Assembly: GCF_015686695.1 (NCBI RefSeq)
Contig: NZ_JADPMR010000003.1
Location: 434,001 to 498,000, forward strand
Length of the DNA stretch: 64,000 nt
Source: Vibrio nitrifigilis
Lineage (GTDB): Bacteria > Pseudomonadota > Gammaproteobacteria > Enterobacterales > Vibrionaceae
Direction of reading: 5' to 3'
In this document: positions 51,845 to 60,641 of the stretch, one piece after another
Layout: each line of letters starts with the position of its first letter
How positions within the stretch are numbered: position 1 is the stretch's first letter
Notes under the pieces: model-generated
Databases searched by the model: none
What the model saw: only the letters and a program-made list of their open reading frames with translations
What the model was told of the DNA's origin: nothing
Position numbers and translations under genes: made by a program

Positions 51845-53934
51845 AAATAAGCTCCCGTCTTTATAAACATATCTGACCAATCAATCTTCTTTATCAATAC
51901 ATTTGAACGCTCTATAGCAGTTTTATGCATTTTTGATAATTTAGATTCACTTTTCATTGGCAAAGTTGCCTGTAGATGATTTGCCAAATAAATAAAGCCA
52001 AGAGGAGAAATACCTGATGTTGAATCTGTTTTTGAAAGAATTTCCACATCAACATGACATAGCTTTGCTGAATCACGATAAGTGTAGAGGGCCGTCAATG
52101 CTGTCTCAGATAGTGCAATATTTAAACTACCCTCAGAAGGTAATTCAACATCAGTATCAACTGAGTGTTCTCTTAGATATTGAAGCAAAGGACTTTTATT
52201 TTCTGTATCACTCAATATCCCAATCAAGAATGCGTTAAGTTCATTCAGAGATGAAAAATCAACCGCCTCCAATTGATAGTCTTCACCCATTGTCGCAGCA
52301 GCTATCAATAAATTTTGATGTCTACGAACAAGTCTTGTATTCCACGCAGCTAACAGTGGCTCAGGTATGTAATGTTCCATTGAAACTTTTTTTGTGTTAC
52401 CAAGCTTCCTACTAACCGCTTTTACTGAACCAGTTCTAAACCATTCGAGCACACCTTCTGTATGCCGAAGCTTTGAATGGTTAATAGTTCGAGCTCCCAG
52501 ACCAAATTGGTTTAATGATGGAAAATAACTTGATAAACAAGTAGTAAACTCTTTGCCGTTTTTATGTTTGGATGAGTTATATCCTGATAATGCGATACTT
52601 ACACGACTTCTTGAGGGATTAGTTATAGCATCTCGTTTCTGGTTTACAGTTAAAAATAAGTAGTCTTCTTTTCCTTTTGAAATCAAACCACTACGTTTAT
52701 GGCGAATCTCTAATAAAAAACTAATTATCTCTAAACTAAGATCGTCAAGAACCTCCTTTTTCATTGTGCTAGCTCTACGCTTATCGATTTCAAAAGTCAT
52801 CCCTAAATCAGACAAAGCAAGATGAGGCTTGCCATCGATATCGACCGTTTTAGCTTCAACTAATGATTCAAAAGTCCACTTGGGGTTTAACATCATTAGT
52901 ATAGCTACAAGATAGCTAACATCAGCCACAGTCAACAGCCCCATACACCACCCCAAACGATGCGCTGGAGTAATAATAGATGGATTCTCAATTTCAATAG
53001 ATGGCAGGAAATTCAATCCATCAGATTCTGATAATTCTTTCCATGGTAAATAAGACTCTTCAGTGGGGCCTCGTTTCCACATACCATTGCAATTTTTATC
53101 AAGTAAATAAAGATACATCCAAATACCACCTTCCGCATTTGGATCGGCAATGTGATATCGTACTGAATATTTTTTTCCATTATTGTTTTGCTCTGTTACT
53201 CTGAAGTATCTATTGCCTTTTTCATAAATAGCCATACGCTCAGGTTCTGTTTCAGAGATGTTAGCAATTACATTTTTGGCAAAATCATAATGTGATGTTA
53301 TCGCTTCCCAATATTTCTTAAGGCAATCGAGTAATTTGTCCCTTTTTCTCTCTAAATCAAAGCGAATTTCATCGAGATACTGCGCATCTGTTCGATGAAG
53401 ACCTATCGGCGTCAGTACCTTATCGATAGTTTTTATTGAGGTTTCTTTTTTTGGAGTATTTTGACCAATCAACTTAACATTAAAACTTGAATTTGTTTTT
53501 ATCTCGCCGACTTTCTTCATATGAGGGATGATTACAGATAACGGAATAACATCACGGTCTTTCATAAAAATCAGAAATGGTCTGCAATTAGAATTCCAGT
53601 TTTTTACTCGTGTTGTTAGTTTCGCTTTTGAATATGGTGTAGTCAGAGTAGAGGCATAAGCTTGACGCACAAGCTCTTTCCAACCCTGGGATGTTTTCGG
53701 CAAGGCATTAATGCATAAACATTCAATCGCAGGAAACAGCGTATGATTCAAACGCCCAAGCCACGCTTTTTTGGTTTTATACACTTTGCCTTCATTGTAC
53801 AAGATAATTTGTTCTATTAAGCGTTCTTTATCCTCAAGATTTAAGATTGTTTTTGATACAGAGGTAAAGATAGAACCTCCATCACCATCATCTATTCTAA
53901 AGCCAGATTTCCCATTTTCTATCGTAAATTTCAA
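51841..53934 (-). CDS. Divergent tyrosine-recombinase-like protein, first gene of the operon
   Basis: 697 residues. Start is a TTG at 53934 with GGTGA before it; no earlier in-frame ATG. C-terminal third has box II INHSKLRHTEGVLEWF (H486, R490) and LGNTKKVSMEHYIP with Tyr 522. The box I region (MMLNPKWTFESLVEA) shows no catalytic Arg, so it may be structural rather than catalytic. It is the gene closest to the right terminal repeat and is the promoter-proximal gene. It is an extra member compared with a three-gene trio. Confidence 0.75.
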   Translation of the reverse strand: MKFTIENGKSGFRIDDGDGGSIFTSVSKTILNLEDKERLIEQIILYNEGKVYKTKKAWLGRLNHTLFPAIECLCINALPKTSQGWKELVRQAYASTLTTPYSKAKLTTRVKNWNSNCRPFLIFMKDRDVIPLSVIIPHMKKVGEIKTNSSFNVKLIGQNTPKKETSIKTIDKVLTPIGLHRTDAQYLDEIRFDLERKRDKLLDCLKKYWEAITSHYDFAKNVIANISETEPERMAIYEKGNRYFRVTEQNNNGKKYSVRYHIADPNAEGGIWMYLYLLDKNCNGMWKRGPTEESYLPWKELSESDGLNFLPSIEIENPSIITPAHRLGWCMGLLTVADVSYLVAILMMLNPKWTFESLVEAKTVDIDGKPHLALSDLGMTFEIDKRRASTMKKEVLDDLSLEIISFLLEIRHKRSGLISKGKEDYLFLTVNQKRDAITNPSRSRVSIALSGYNSSKHKNGKEFTTCLSSYFPSLNQFGLGARTINHSKLRHTEGVLEWFRTGSVKAVSRKLGNTKKVSMEHYIPEPLLAAWNTRLVRRHQNLLIAAATMGEDYQLEAVDFSSLNELNAFLIGILSDTENKSPLLQYLREHSVDTDVELPSEGSLNIALSETALTALYTYRDSAKLCHVDVEILSKTDSTSGISPLGFIYLANHLQATLPMKSESKLSKMHKTAIERSNVLIKKIDWSDMFIKTGAYL

Positions 53935-54029
53935 TCATCACCAACTTGTCAAAAAAAATTATCAAATTAAAATTAATAAATAGCCTCAAAAGCCAGTATT
54001 GGCAAGGCATTAAACTAATTAATGACAAC

Positions 54030-54057
54030 CATTTTGACAAACTAGTGTGTTAGGAAT
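54030..54057 (-). repeat. Right terminal inverted repeat of the island
   Basis: On the minus strand ATTCCTAACA (54048-54057), the 7-base spacer CACTAGT, then TTGTCAAAATG (54030-54040). Mirrors the left end. The host part of yhiN stops here; the reading frame continues only a few codons into the repeat. Confidence 0.88.
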
Positions 54058-55076
54058 GAACTTGTGCGATAGCCTTCTGTACCATTAGGTAACACTTGCC
54101 AGTTTTCTAGTGCTCTAACTACTTGTTCTAATTGCTTCCCTTGAAACTGCTTTAACGGCTTATCGACTAGTAATTTACGCTCAATAAGCACCTCAACCAA
54201 GCGTTTTGGTAACACGCGAGAAAGCGTCGTTTTTAGCGTTTGGTTAGGGTGCTCTGCCAATGCTTGTTGTAAAACAACCTCTAAATCAATATTGGGAATC
54301 AGGTTCACGCTAACGGACTGCCCAGGCTTCCAGTAAGAAGAAATCTGTAATACAGCAGGGCCAGATAAACCGCGGTGAGTAAAGAGTAACGCTTCCTTAA
54401 ACGTTTTACCTGATTGGGCTGCGATTTCGCTTGGTACCGCAATTCCAGATAATTCTGCAAACGCCTCTTTATCTTCTTTGTGCAAGGTAAATGGCACTAA
54501 ACCGGCGGAGGTTGAGATGACTGGCAAATTAAATTGCTCAGCAATTTTGTAACCAAACGGTGTTGCTCCGAGTTTTGGCATCGATAGACCACCCGTTGCA
54601 ACCACCAGCGACTGACAAACGATTTCACCTTTGTTAGTGGCCAAAACAAACCCACCGTCATCGATGGTCTGTATTGCTTCAATATCCACTTGGTATTGCT
54701 GCTCAATATTAGGTTGTTCGCACTCTTTAAGTAGCATGCTGACAATATCTTTTGCCGATTCAAGGCAAAACAACTGGCCATGATCACGTTCTTCAAACTC
54801 AATACCGTACTTACTCACCATCGAGATAAAATCCCAATTAGTGTATTGAGATAAGGCGGATTTGACGAAATGAGGGTTTTGGCATAAGTAGTTTTCTGCA
54901 GTAACGTCATAGTTAGTGAAGTTGCAGCGACCGCCACCAGAAATCAAAATTTTCCGGCCCGGCTTTTTCGCATGATCGAGGATCAGCACCTTTCGTCCAC
55001 GCTTTCCTGCTTGCGCTGCGCACATTAAACCGGCTGCGCCAGCACCGATGATAACGACATCGACTTGTTTACTCAT
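54042..55076 (-). pseudogene. yhiN: Truncated host yhiN (N-terminal ~340 codons)
   Basis: HI0933-family FAD-binding oxidoreductase, 344 residues before a stop inside the island end. The FAD motif VVIIGAGAAGLMCAAQAG, GRKILISGGGRCNFTN and ATGGLSMPKLGATPFG are intact. The last native residues are GTEGYRT; then SSFLTH is encoded by the junction and island. The C-terminal ~60 residues lie at 37957-38136. These contain the FVGE..D.TGW.GGYN segment that closes the FAD site, so the product is very likely inactive. Confidence 0.93.
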
Positions 55077-55111
55077 GCCTTAATACTCTTAATCAACCAT
55101 AGAGAAGAAAC

Positions 55112-55138
55112 AAAAAAGGATGTGCGATGCACATCCTT
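55112..55138 (-). terminator. Terminator between uspB and yhiN
   Basis: The arms AAGGATGTGC and GCACATCCTT with a 3-base loop are followed on the minus strand by TTTTT. It separates uspB from the downstream yhiN. Confidence 0.85.
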
Positions 55139-55192
55139 ATAATACGTGAGGCCTGTATTCTAACGGCAAATCTAATGCTTTCCAATCTCTGG

Positions 55193-55516
55193 CTAAAGAA
55201 TAAACGCAGCAACGGTGGTAACCACAATTAAAGCAACACAAAGAATAAATAACTGACGAACCCGATCGCATTTTGCCGTAAAGAGTTCATCATGATGATG
55301 AGTATATTCCTTGCTTTTGATGTAATAGTAGAGGCGCACTTGTTTAGATAAGTTGCCTTGTGGTGAGAAGAAACCTCGACCATCGACTTGTTGATACAGT
55401 AATGGATGCACGTTACGCATAATGTATAACAGAGAACGCAACGCACTTAAGCATCGTGCTAAATTAACTGCTGTTACAAAAAGCAACGCAAATAGAATGA
55501 TGTCTCCGCCGATCAT
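55193..55516 (-). CDS. uspB: Universal stress protein B
   Basis: 107-residue inner-membrane protein, E. coli UspB being 111. Two membrane segments (residues ~4-26 and ~89-107). Conserved middle: LLYQQVDGRGFFSPQGNLSKQVRLYYYI and HHDELFTAKCDRVRQLFIL. UspB is stationary-phase induced and needed for ethanol resistance in E. coli. Neighbours ftnA and uspA match the Vibrio order. Downstream of ftnA by 75 bases on the same strand. Confidence 0.9.
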   Translation of the reverse strand: MIGGDIILFALLFVTAVNLARCLSALRSLLYIMRNVHPLLYQQVDGRGFFSPQGNLSKQVRLYYYIKSKEYTHHHDELFTAKCDRVRQLFILCVALIVVTTVAAFIL

Positions 55517-55590
55517 CTTTTCCTCCCCACATCTTTACATCAGACACCAAGAGAAAAAGACAATCGCCGAATTTGGTCTTTTACTGCTTA

Positions 55591-56118
55591 CTACTCAGCA
55601 GAGGTATCTGATTGTGAAGATGAGCTAGCTTTTGCCAATTCTGCTAGATCTTTGTCGATAAAGAATAGAGCCTTACCGTCTTCACCAACAAGTTCTAACT
55701 TGTCTAAAATGCCTTTAAACAGTTTCTCTTCTTCATGTTGCTCTGCAACGTACCACTGAAGGAAACTAAATGTTGAGTAATCTTGGGAAGTGAATGCGAC
55801 ATGAGCAAGCTTATTGATGTTCCTAGTGATCATCTGCTCATGTTCATAGGTCTCGCGAAAAACGTCACCTAAACCTGCATAATCATGTTTTGGCGCTGCA
55901 ATCGCTCCAAGGATTGGCAAAGCGCCGGTTTCACTTACATAAGTGAAAAGACGGTGCATATGCTCCATTTCTTCCGCTGCGTGTTTACGTAAAAATTGAG
56001 CTGCACCTTCAAATCCTTTGTCTTCACACCAAGCACTCATTTGTAAGTATAGATTGGATGAAAAAAATTCTAGGTTAATTTGCTCATTCAATTGATCAAT
56101 CATGGCTTGCGCTAGCAT
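55591..56118 (-). CDS. ftnA: Bacterial ferritin FtnA
   Basis: Iron-storage protein of 175 residues. Ferroxidase ligands are visible: Glu in LNEQINLEFFSS (E17), EEMEHMHRLF (E50, H53) and FLQWYVAEQHEEE (E/Q near 127-130). The rest follows E. coli FtnA: FEGAAQFLRKHAAEEMEH, YEHEQMITRNINKLAHVA and FFIDKDLAEL. The C-terminal Ser-rich tail is extra. Iron control is plausible; no clear Fur box was seen just upstream. Confidence 0.95.
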   Translation of the reverse strand: MLAQAMIDQLNEQINLEFFSSNLYLQMSAWCEDKGFEGAAQFLRKHAAEEMEHMHRLFTYVSETGALPILGAIAAPKHDYAGLGDVFRETYEHEQMITRNINKLAHVAFTSQDYSTFSFLQWYVAEQHEEEKLFKGILDKLELVGEDGKALFFIDKDLAELAKASSSSQSDTSAE

Positions 56119-56368
56119 GAAAAGCTCCTAACTCTCTGTTTCGATTTAATTCAAACTATACCATGATCATTTAGTAATGTGCGCAGCTAATATGACCAAT
56201 AATGAATATCTCACTTAATTTATGAACTTATTCTTTTGAAAAGAAACTTATTATTAAAGCGTTGAATCCCATGCCAAACCGCCATTTAAGGTATATGAGA
56301 TCATCGCTGCAAAAAATTCATAGCACTAGTGATAGGCTTAAGACAGTCACCTACAAGGAGATAGCATT

Positions 56369-56794
56369 ATGAGTTATCAACACATCTTAGTTGCCGTCGA
56401 TCTTTCTGAAGATAGCAAAGTTATAGTCGACAAAGCGGTGGCGCTGGCAAAACCTTTGAACGCGCAACTTTCTTTTATTCACATTGATGTGAATTATGCT
56501 GAGCTGTATACCGGACTGATTGATATCAATCTTGCTGAAACTCAGCACAACTCTATGGAAGCATCTCTTAACCAGCTGCAAGAGTTAGCAAAATACGCTA
56601 ACCATCCTATCAACCATACTCTTGTGGGGAGTGGTGATCTAAGTAATGAAATCTGCGATACCATTTCTGAATTTAATATCGACTTAGTCATTTGTGGTCA
56701 CCACCAAGACTTCTGGAGCAAGATTTTATCTTCAACAAAACAGTTGATTAATTGCACTCCTGTTGATCTATTAGTTGTACCATTTATCGATTAG
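56369..56794 (+). CDS. uspA: Universal stress protein A
   Basis: 141-residue UspA-fold cytoplasmic protein, E. coli UspA being 144. N-terminal YQHILVAVDLSEDSKVIVDKAVALAKP and C-terminal DLVICGHHQDFWSKILSSTKQLINCTPVDLLVVPF. The loop near GHHQDFW is of the non-ATP-binding UspA class, which lacks G-2x-G-9x-G(S/T). AAGGAG lies 7 bases before the ATG. Divergent from ftnA. Confidence 0.94.
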   Translation: MSYQHILVAVDLSEDSKVIVDKAVALAKPLNAQLSFIHIDVNYAELYTGLIDINLAETQHNSMEASLNQLQELAKYANHPINHTLVGSGDLSNEICDTISEFNIDLVICGHHQDFWSKILSSTKQLINCTPVDLLVVPFID

Positions 56795-56819
56795 CGCAGT
56801 GCTCAGACACAATTGATAT

Positions 56820-56888
56820 AAAAAATCCCGCGTAACAGAAATGTCCAACTTTATGGGGTCACTTCAAACTCGCGGGATTTTTTTATAT
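56820..56888. terminator. Bidirectional terminator with long loop after uspA
   Basis: The arms AAATCCCGCG and CGCGGGATTT are separated by a loop of about 40 bases; A-rich before and T7 after. It lies between converging uspA and the 56910 gene. The loop is unusually long for a terminator. Confidence 0.6.
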
Positions 56889-56909
56889 CGTTGAATACAT
56901 CATTCATCA

Positions 56910-57317
56910 TTAATGCAGGGAAGAACCGGTATCCAGCAAATCAAATTGGGGGACTGGTGCTTGAGTTGATTTCTCAAACTTACGCTGCAGTTTCTGCTGT
57001 TTTTTTGCCAATTTTTGCTGTTTCTTTAATAACTTATTTAGTTTTTTATATTGCTTACGCTGCTTTTTAAGCCCTTTCTTTGCCAGCTTAAATGCCTTTT
57101 TATTCGGGGTTGGCAGTACAGACTGTTCTTCTTGCTTGGTGTCAGCGACTTGTACCTGTGCTTTTTCTATACGAATGGGCTTACATAAGTTCGCTTTGTT
57201 ACATGACGAGCGTGCACATGAGCGACAAACATAATCCGAAGCAGCAACTAACTGGTTAATTTCATCCAATGAGAATGCAATCTCCTGGCGATTCATTTTA
57301 CAAAAGCGTTTTACCAT
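56910..57317 (-). CDS. Conserved-looking hypothetical protein, Cys cluster and Lys-rich coiled coil
   Basis: 135 residues from ATG 57317 (MVKRFCKMNRQEI); the frame is open five codons further to a TTG. A Cys cluster (CRSCARSSCNKANLC, ~residues 31-45) may bind metal or form disulphides. It is followed by a strongly basic repeat of KKQ/KLAKKQ (~80-115) with coiled-coil character. I do not recognise a named family. It is located between uspA and rsmJ, a host region. Confidence 0.65.
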   Translation of the reverse strand: MVKRFCKMNRQEIAFSLDEINQLVAASDYVCRSCARSSCNKANLCKPIRIEKAQVQVADTKQEEQSVLPTPNKKAFKLAKKGLKKQRKQYKKLNKLLKKQQKLAKKQQKLQRKFEKSTQAPVPQFDLLDTGSSLH

Positions 57318-57399
57318 TACTGAATTACCCAAATACTACGAGATTCATAGACTGCCATCTCTTTTGAACATCCCTATCATAGAATCAACATCACCGTAT

Positions 57400-58182
57400 T
57401 TATTCTGTCATCGATGATAAGACATAAACATCAAAGCGATTTTTCTTGGTTTCAATTGCCATCGTCGGTTTTTGCTCAGCCAACCAATCCGCGTAGTCAG
57501 GCCTTTTCACGACCACCCGCTTTGTCGCTAACGCTAAAGCAGGTTCTAACAAACTGTCGGCATCATTATCTGCCCCAACCAAAGATTGAAAAACTCGCAT
57601 TTCTTTTTTCACTAAAGCACTTTTCTTTTTGCCTTCTGGATGAGGATACATAGGGTCGAGATAAACCACATCAGGCCGCACAAAATTGTCGTCTTTCATT
57701 AGTTGAGATAAGGCATCATGACTAGATGCATGCAATAACTGAACGCGCTCTGTTACCCAATGACCAATATCTTCATCTTGCTTAGCGCGGTTAATACCAT
57801 CATCTAACAGCGCAGCAACAACAGGATGTCTCTCGACTAACTGGACACGGCACCCCAGCGACGCCAGTACAAAGGCATCGCGTCCAAGCCCTGCTGTACC
57901 ATCTAAAACTGTCGGCATTGCACCTTTATTGAGCCCTGCTGCTTTTGCAATCGCCTGCCCTTTACCACCACCGAATTTACGTCGATGAGCAACGGCACCA
58001 GAGACCCAGTCAACATAGATAGCCCCTAACTTAGGTTCATCCAATTTACGCAGTTCTAAGCGCTCATCAGTTAATACCAAAGCAAAGGCACTTGTCTCGT
58101 CATGACATAGATTCCAGCGGCTGGCGAGAGCATCTAATTCACCACTTCGCCCTAATGATTCACTAATCAGTTGTATCTGCAA
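57400..58182 (-). CDS. rsmJ: 16S rRNA (guanine1516-N2)-methyltransferase RsmJ
   Basis: Cytoplasmic SAM-dependent methyltransferase of 16S rRNA G1516. 260 residues. Visible: VSGAVAHRRKFGGGKGQAIAKAAGL near residue 60, SAM motif VLDGTAGLGRDAFVLASLG near 92 and the catalytic-region VYLDPMYPHPEGKKKSALVKKEMR near 172. The start is a TTG at 58182 with GGAG 7 bases upstream. rsmJ near uspAB is shared with E. coli. Confidence 0.95.
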   Translation of the reverse strand: MQIQLISESLGRSGELDALASRWNLCHDETSAFALVLTDERLELRKLDEPKLGAIYVDWVSGAVAHRRKFGGGKGQAIAKAAGLNKGAMPTVLDGTAGLGRDAFVLASLGCRVQLVERHPVVAALLDDGINRAKQDEDIGHWVTERVQLLHASSHDALSQLMKDDNFVRPDVVYLDPMYPHPEGKKKSALVKKEMRVFQSLVGADNDADSLLEPALALATKRVVVKRPDYADWLAEQKPTMAIETKKNRFDVYVLSSMTE

Positions 58183-58378
58183 AAATGCACTCCAGTTAGA
58201 ACCAATAACAACACGCGCAGTTTAGCGGATTTCTTAATGAATACCTATATTCTCCCAAACTAAACGGTTATCCGTTGGATAAAATAGATCTGAACATCGA
58301 TATAAAAAACATCTAAACTCTCTAAAAATAAGGTTTAATTATTCCAATTGATACTACTCTGAACAAGGAGATGTTAAG

Positions 58379-58411
58379 ATGGTGAAACCGGTTGTTGAAA
58401 TTGACAAGTGA
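58379..58411 (+). CDS. Ten-codon upstream ORF before asnC
   Basis: ATG GTG AAA CCG GTT GTT GAA ATT GAC AAG TGA, preceded by a strong AAGGAG, ending 4 bases before the asnC ATG at 58416. asnC itself has only a weak ribosome site. It may couple translation of asnC or be a leader peptide. Confidence 0.4.
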   Translation: MVKPVVEIDK

Positions 58412-58415
58412 TAGG

Positions 58416-58886
58416 ATGAATAGCCCAGTGACAGCAATAAAACTCGATGATCTTGATAAAGCCATCCTAAAGATTTTAATGGATGACGCTAGAACACCGT
58501 ATGCAGAAATGGCAAAGCAATTTAATGTTAGCCCAGCAACGATTCATGTTCGCATTGAAAAAATGAAAGCTGGGGACATCATCCAAGGAACTGAAGTCGT
58601 AGTAAATACGAAAAAACTTGGCTATGACGTATGTTGTTTTATCGGTATTAATTTAAATGCGGCCCGCGATTATCATTCTGCACTACAAAAATTAAATGCT
58701 CTCGATGAAGTTGTTGAGGCTTACTACACGACCGGAGCTTATAATATTTTTGTTAAATTAATGTGCCGCTCGATAGAAGAATTACAACACGTTTTAATCG
58801 ATAAGTTGCAAGCTATTGATGAAGTTCAATCAACAGAAACACTTATTTCTTTACAAAATCCGATAAGCCGTAATGTGAATCCATAA
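58416..58886 (+). CDS. asnC: AsnC, Lrp-family regulator of asparagine metabolism
   Basis: 156 residues. N-terminal helix-turn-helix (LDKAILKILMDDARTPYAEM and FNVSPATIHVRIEKM) and C-terminal RAM effector domain. The latter contains LGYDVCCFIGINLNAARDYHSALQKL, EAYYTTGAYNIFVKLMCRSIEELQHVLIDKLQAIDEVQSTETLI and SLQNPISR. It is nearly colinear with E. coli AsnC, which controls asnA. ATG 58416 (MNSPVTAIKLDDLDK) was chosen; upstream in-frame TTGs are weaker. Confidence 0.92.
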   Translation: MNSPVTAIKLDDLDKAILKILMDDARTPYAEMAKQFNVSPATIHVRIEKMKAGDIIQGTEVVVNTKKLGYDVCCFIGINLNAARDYHSALQKLNALDEVVEAYYTTGAYNIFVKLMCRSIEELQHVLIDKLQAIDEVQSTETLISLQNPISRNVNP

Positions 58887-58916
58887 AAAACCCCAAGTAA
58901 TATTTGGGGTTTTTTT
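58885..58916 (+). terminator. Terminator of asnC
   Basis: CCCCAA and TTGGGG with a 7-base loop, A6 before and T7 after; it may work on both strands. Confidence 0.9.
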
Positions 58917-58935
58917 ATAAAATTAATTAAGAGAC

Positions 58936-59220
58936 TTATTTATTATTTAGGTATTTCAATAGTTCATCTGCAGAAATACCTTGTTCTGCTAGTTCTTTTG
59001 CTAGCACACCCACCTGTTCATCTTTTCTTGAATCAATCACTTGTTGAAATTGATAAACTAAGTCACGCAAAATGCTTATTGGCACTTGTTTAGCAGCACT
59101 GCGAACACGTTCACTACTCTGATTACCTAATTCACTCAGAAGTTTGCCAAACATAACCTTTTCTGGCGACTCATCAAGTTGTTCTAAAATTCGAGCCATT
59201 TCGTAGGTTGTAAGAGACAT
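58936..59220 (-). CDS. Small helical protein of unknown function
   Basis: 94 residues, almost fully helical: MARILEQLDESPEKVMFGKLLSELG, then KQVPISILRDLVYQFQQVIDSR, then GISADELLKYLNNK. I do not recognise a family. The C-terminal ISADELLKYL looks like a short helical hairpin that could mediate dimerisation. It is read opposite to asnC and the ATG at 59220 is a clear start. No operon partner. Confidence 0.65.
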   Translation of the reverse strand: MSLTTYEMARILEQLDESPEKVMFGKLLSELGNQSSERVRSAAKQVPISILRDLVYQFQQVIDSRKDEQVGVLAKELAEQGISADELLKYLNNK

Positions 59221-59326
59221 TTATTATGATTCCAACGTAATAATTAATAGGAACATTAAAACCATTAATATATTAATGGTTTTAACTTAATTAAATAATC
59301 GGGAAGGTAATTTACCTTTCCTAAAA

Positions 59327-60526
59327 CTAAGGCTCAAGCACCCATTGATGCCATTTACGTCCCACACCAGAAAACATAATTAATAAGGCGGGAACAACAA
59401 GCCACATCTGTATGGCAATAAGCCAATACGGTGTCATTTCTAAGTTTTGCACTAGAGCGACAATCAAACCAGACCCGCTCATCTGGAATAGCCCTAGAAG
59501 AGCAGCCGCTGTCCCTGCTTTATCTCCGAATGGGGCTAGCGCTTTACCAGCGGCAGCGCCAAGAATCCACGCAAATCCAACCGATGAAATAAATATAGGC
59601 AACATAAAACGAAATGCAGTCTGATCAGACGATAATATTACCATTAGAACACCTGATAGACCTATTAATAATATACCGAACGTTATCGACCGATGAGTTC
59701 CTATTTTATCCATCATGGATGGCGCTGTTAAGCAAGCAACAATATTAACGATAGCATTAATTCCGAACCAGAAAGTGAATTGGTCCATGGACAAACCGAT
59801 CTGCTGCATTAGCACTAGAGGTGCAGAAGTGACATACGCCAAAATAACGCCCATTGACAACATACACAACCCTGCATGGAATAAAAATGAAGGATTTTTG
59901 ATAACATCCCAATATCGAGTGAGATTAAATGTCGATAAACCGCTTTGTTGAGAAGGATTGGTTTCGCGTAAACTGAACCACATTAACGAACCTGAAACGA
60001 GCGCAAAACACACCATAAAGGAAAAATTAGCCCGCCAACTATAATGCTGAGTTAACCAGCTCCCCAGAATTGGGGCTAACGCAGGAATAAAACAGATAGC
60101 ACCGTTCAGATAGCTGATCATCTTGCCACTTTTTTCAGGGCCAAATACATCTCGAACAGTCGCAAAGGCTGCCACTGTTGTTGCACATGCACCAAATCCT
60201 TGTAATAGACGAGCAGTAAGCATCCACTCCATGGTCTGCGCGCTCCATGCAAGTAATGCACTGGCAGAATAGATAACCACCCCTGTCAAAGCAACATAGC
60301 GACGACCAAAGCGATCCGCTAATGGTCCTGCGAATAGCTGGCCAACCCCCATGGTAAACAAAAAGCCTGTGATTGTGTATTTTGCCATCGCATGTTCCAC
60401 GTGAAACGTAGAAGAAATCAATGGTAAGGCTGGAAGATATATATCAATCGCTAATGGACTAAATAACACTAATAACGTCAGAAGAATCATCTGATACTTG
60501 GTGTTGGTTGCCGTGTTTTTTCTCAC
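59327..60526 (-). CDS. MFS drug/metabolite exporter, Bcr/CflA type
   Basis: 399 residues, twelve helices. Family marks: LFSPLAIDIYLPALPLIS (residue ~20), GQLFAGPLADRFGRRYVALTG (~57), LLQGFGACATTVAAFATVRD (~108) and GSGLIVALVQN (~352). Members export bicyclomycin, chloramphenicol or cysteine-like compounds; the substrate is unknown. Start is GTG 60526 with GGAG 8 bases upstream. The divergent LysR regulator 115 bases away probably controls it. Confidence 0.85.
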   Translation of the reverse strand: MRKNTATNTKYQMILLTLLVLFSPLAIDIYLPALPLISSTFHVEHAMAKYTITGFLFTMGVGQLFAGPLADRFGRRYVALTGVVIYSASALLAWSAQTMEWMLTARLLQGFGACATTVAAFATVRDVFGPEKSGKMISYLNGAICFIPALAPILGSWLTQHYSWRANFSFMVCFALVSGSLMWFSLRETNPSQQSGLSTFNLTRYWDVIKNPSFLFHAGLCMLSMGVILAYVTSAPLVLMQQIGLSMDQFTFWFGINAIVNIVACLTAPSMMDKIGTHRSITFGILLIGLSGVLMVILSSDQTAFRFMLPIFISSVGFAWILGAAAGKALAPFGDKAGTAAALLGLFQMSGSGLIVALVQNLEMTPYWLIAIQMWLVVPALLIMFSGVGRKWHQWVLEP

Positions 60527-60641
60527 AGGCTGAGCTCCTAAGATAACTAAAGTAGGCGAAGTGCTGGCGCATGATAGTCGAATGATGTTATGAATAACAA
60601 TGGCATATTGTCATTCCTATTATTCCTAATTGGAAATTCAT

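Larger units (their letters stand above)
38137..54057. mobile_element. Recombinase-driven genomic island (15.9 kb) inserted in yhiN
   Basis: Bounded by inverted terminal repeats and by the two halves of yhiN, so the borders can be placed within a few bases. The right half holds three tyrosine-recombinase-like genes, a small coupled gene and a complete second yhiN. The left half holds cargo: an NdpA-like/membrane pair, a helicase operon with Xre regulator and a caspase-like pair. Base composition is more AT-rich than the flanks. No transposase of DDE type, no conjugation genes and no tRNA are seen. The recombinase set resembles Tn554-type elements and the gamma-mobile-trio islands known from Vibrio. 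Confidence 0.9.

Noticed and set aside
38137..54057. Integrative conjugative element, prophage or plasmid
   Set aside because: No relaxase, type IV secretion, phage structural, replication or partition genes were seen, and the site is not a tRNA gene.
54042..55076. A shortened but functional YhiN of 344 residues
   Set aside because: The last residues come from the island end, and the missing C-terminal part is found intact at the other island border; it is a disrupted gene.
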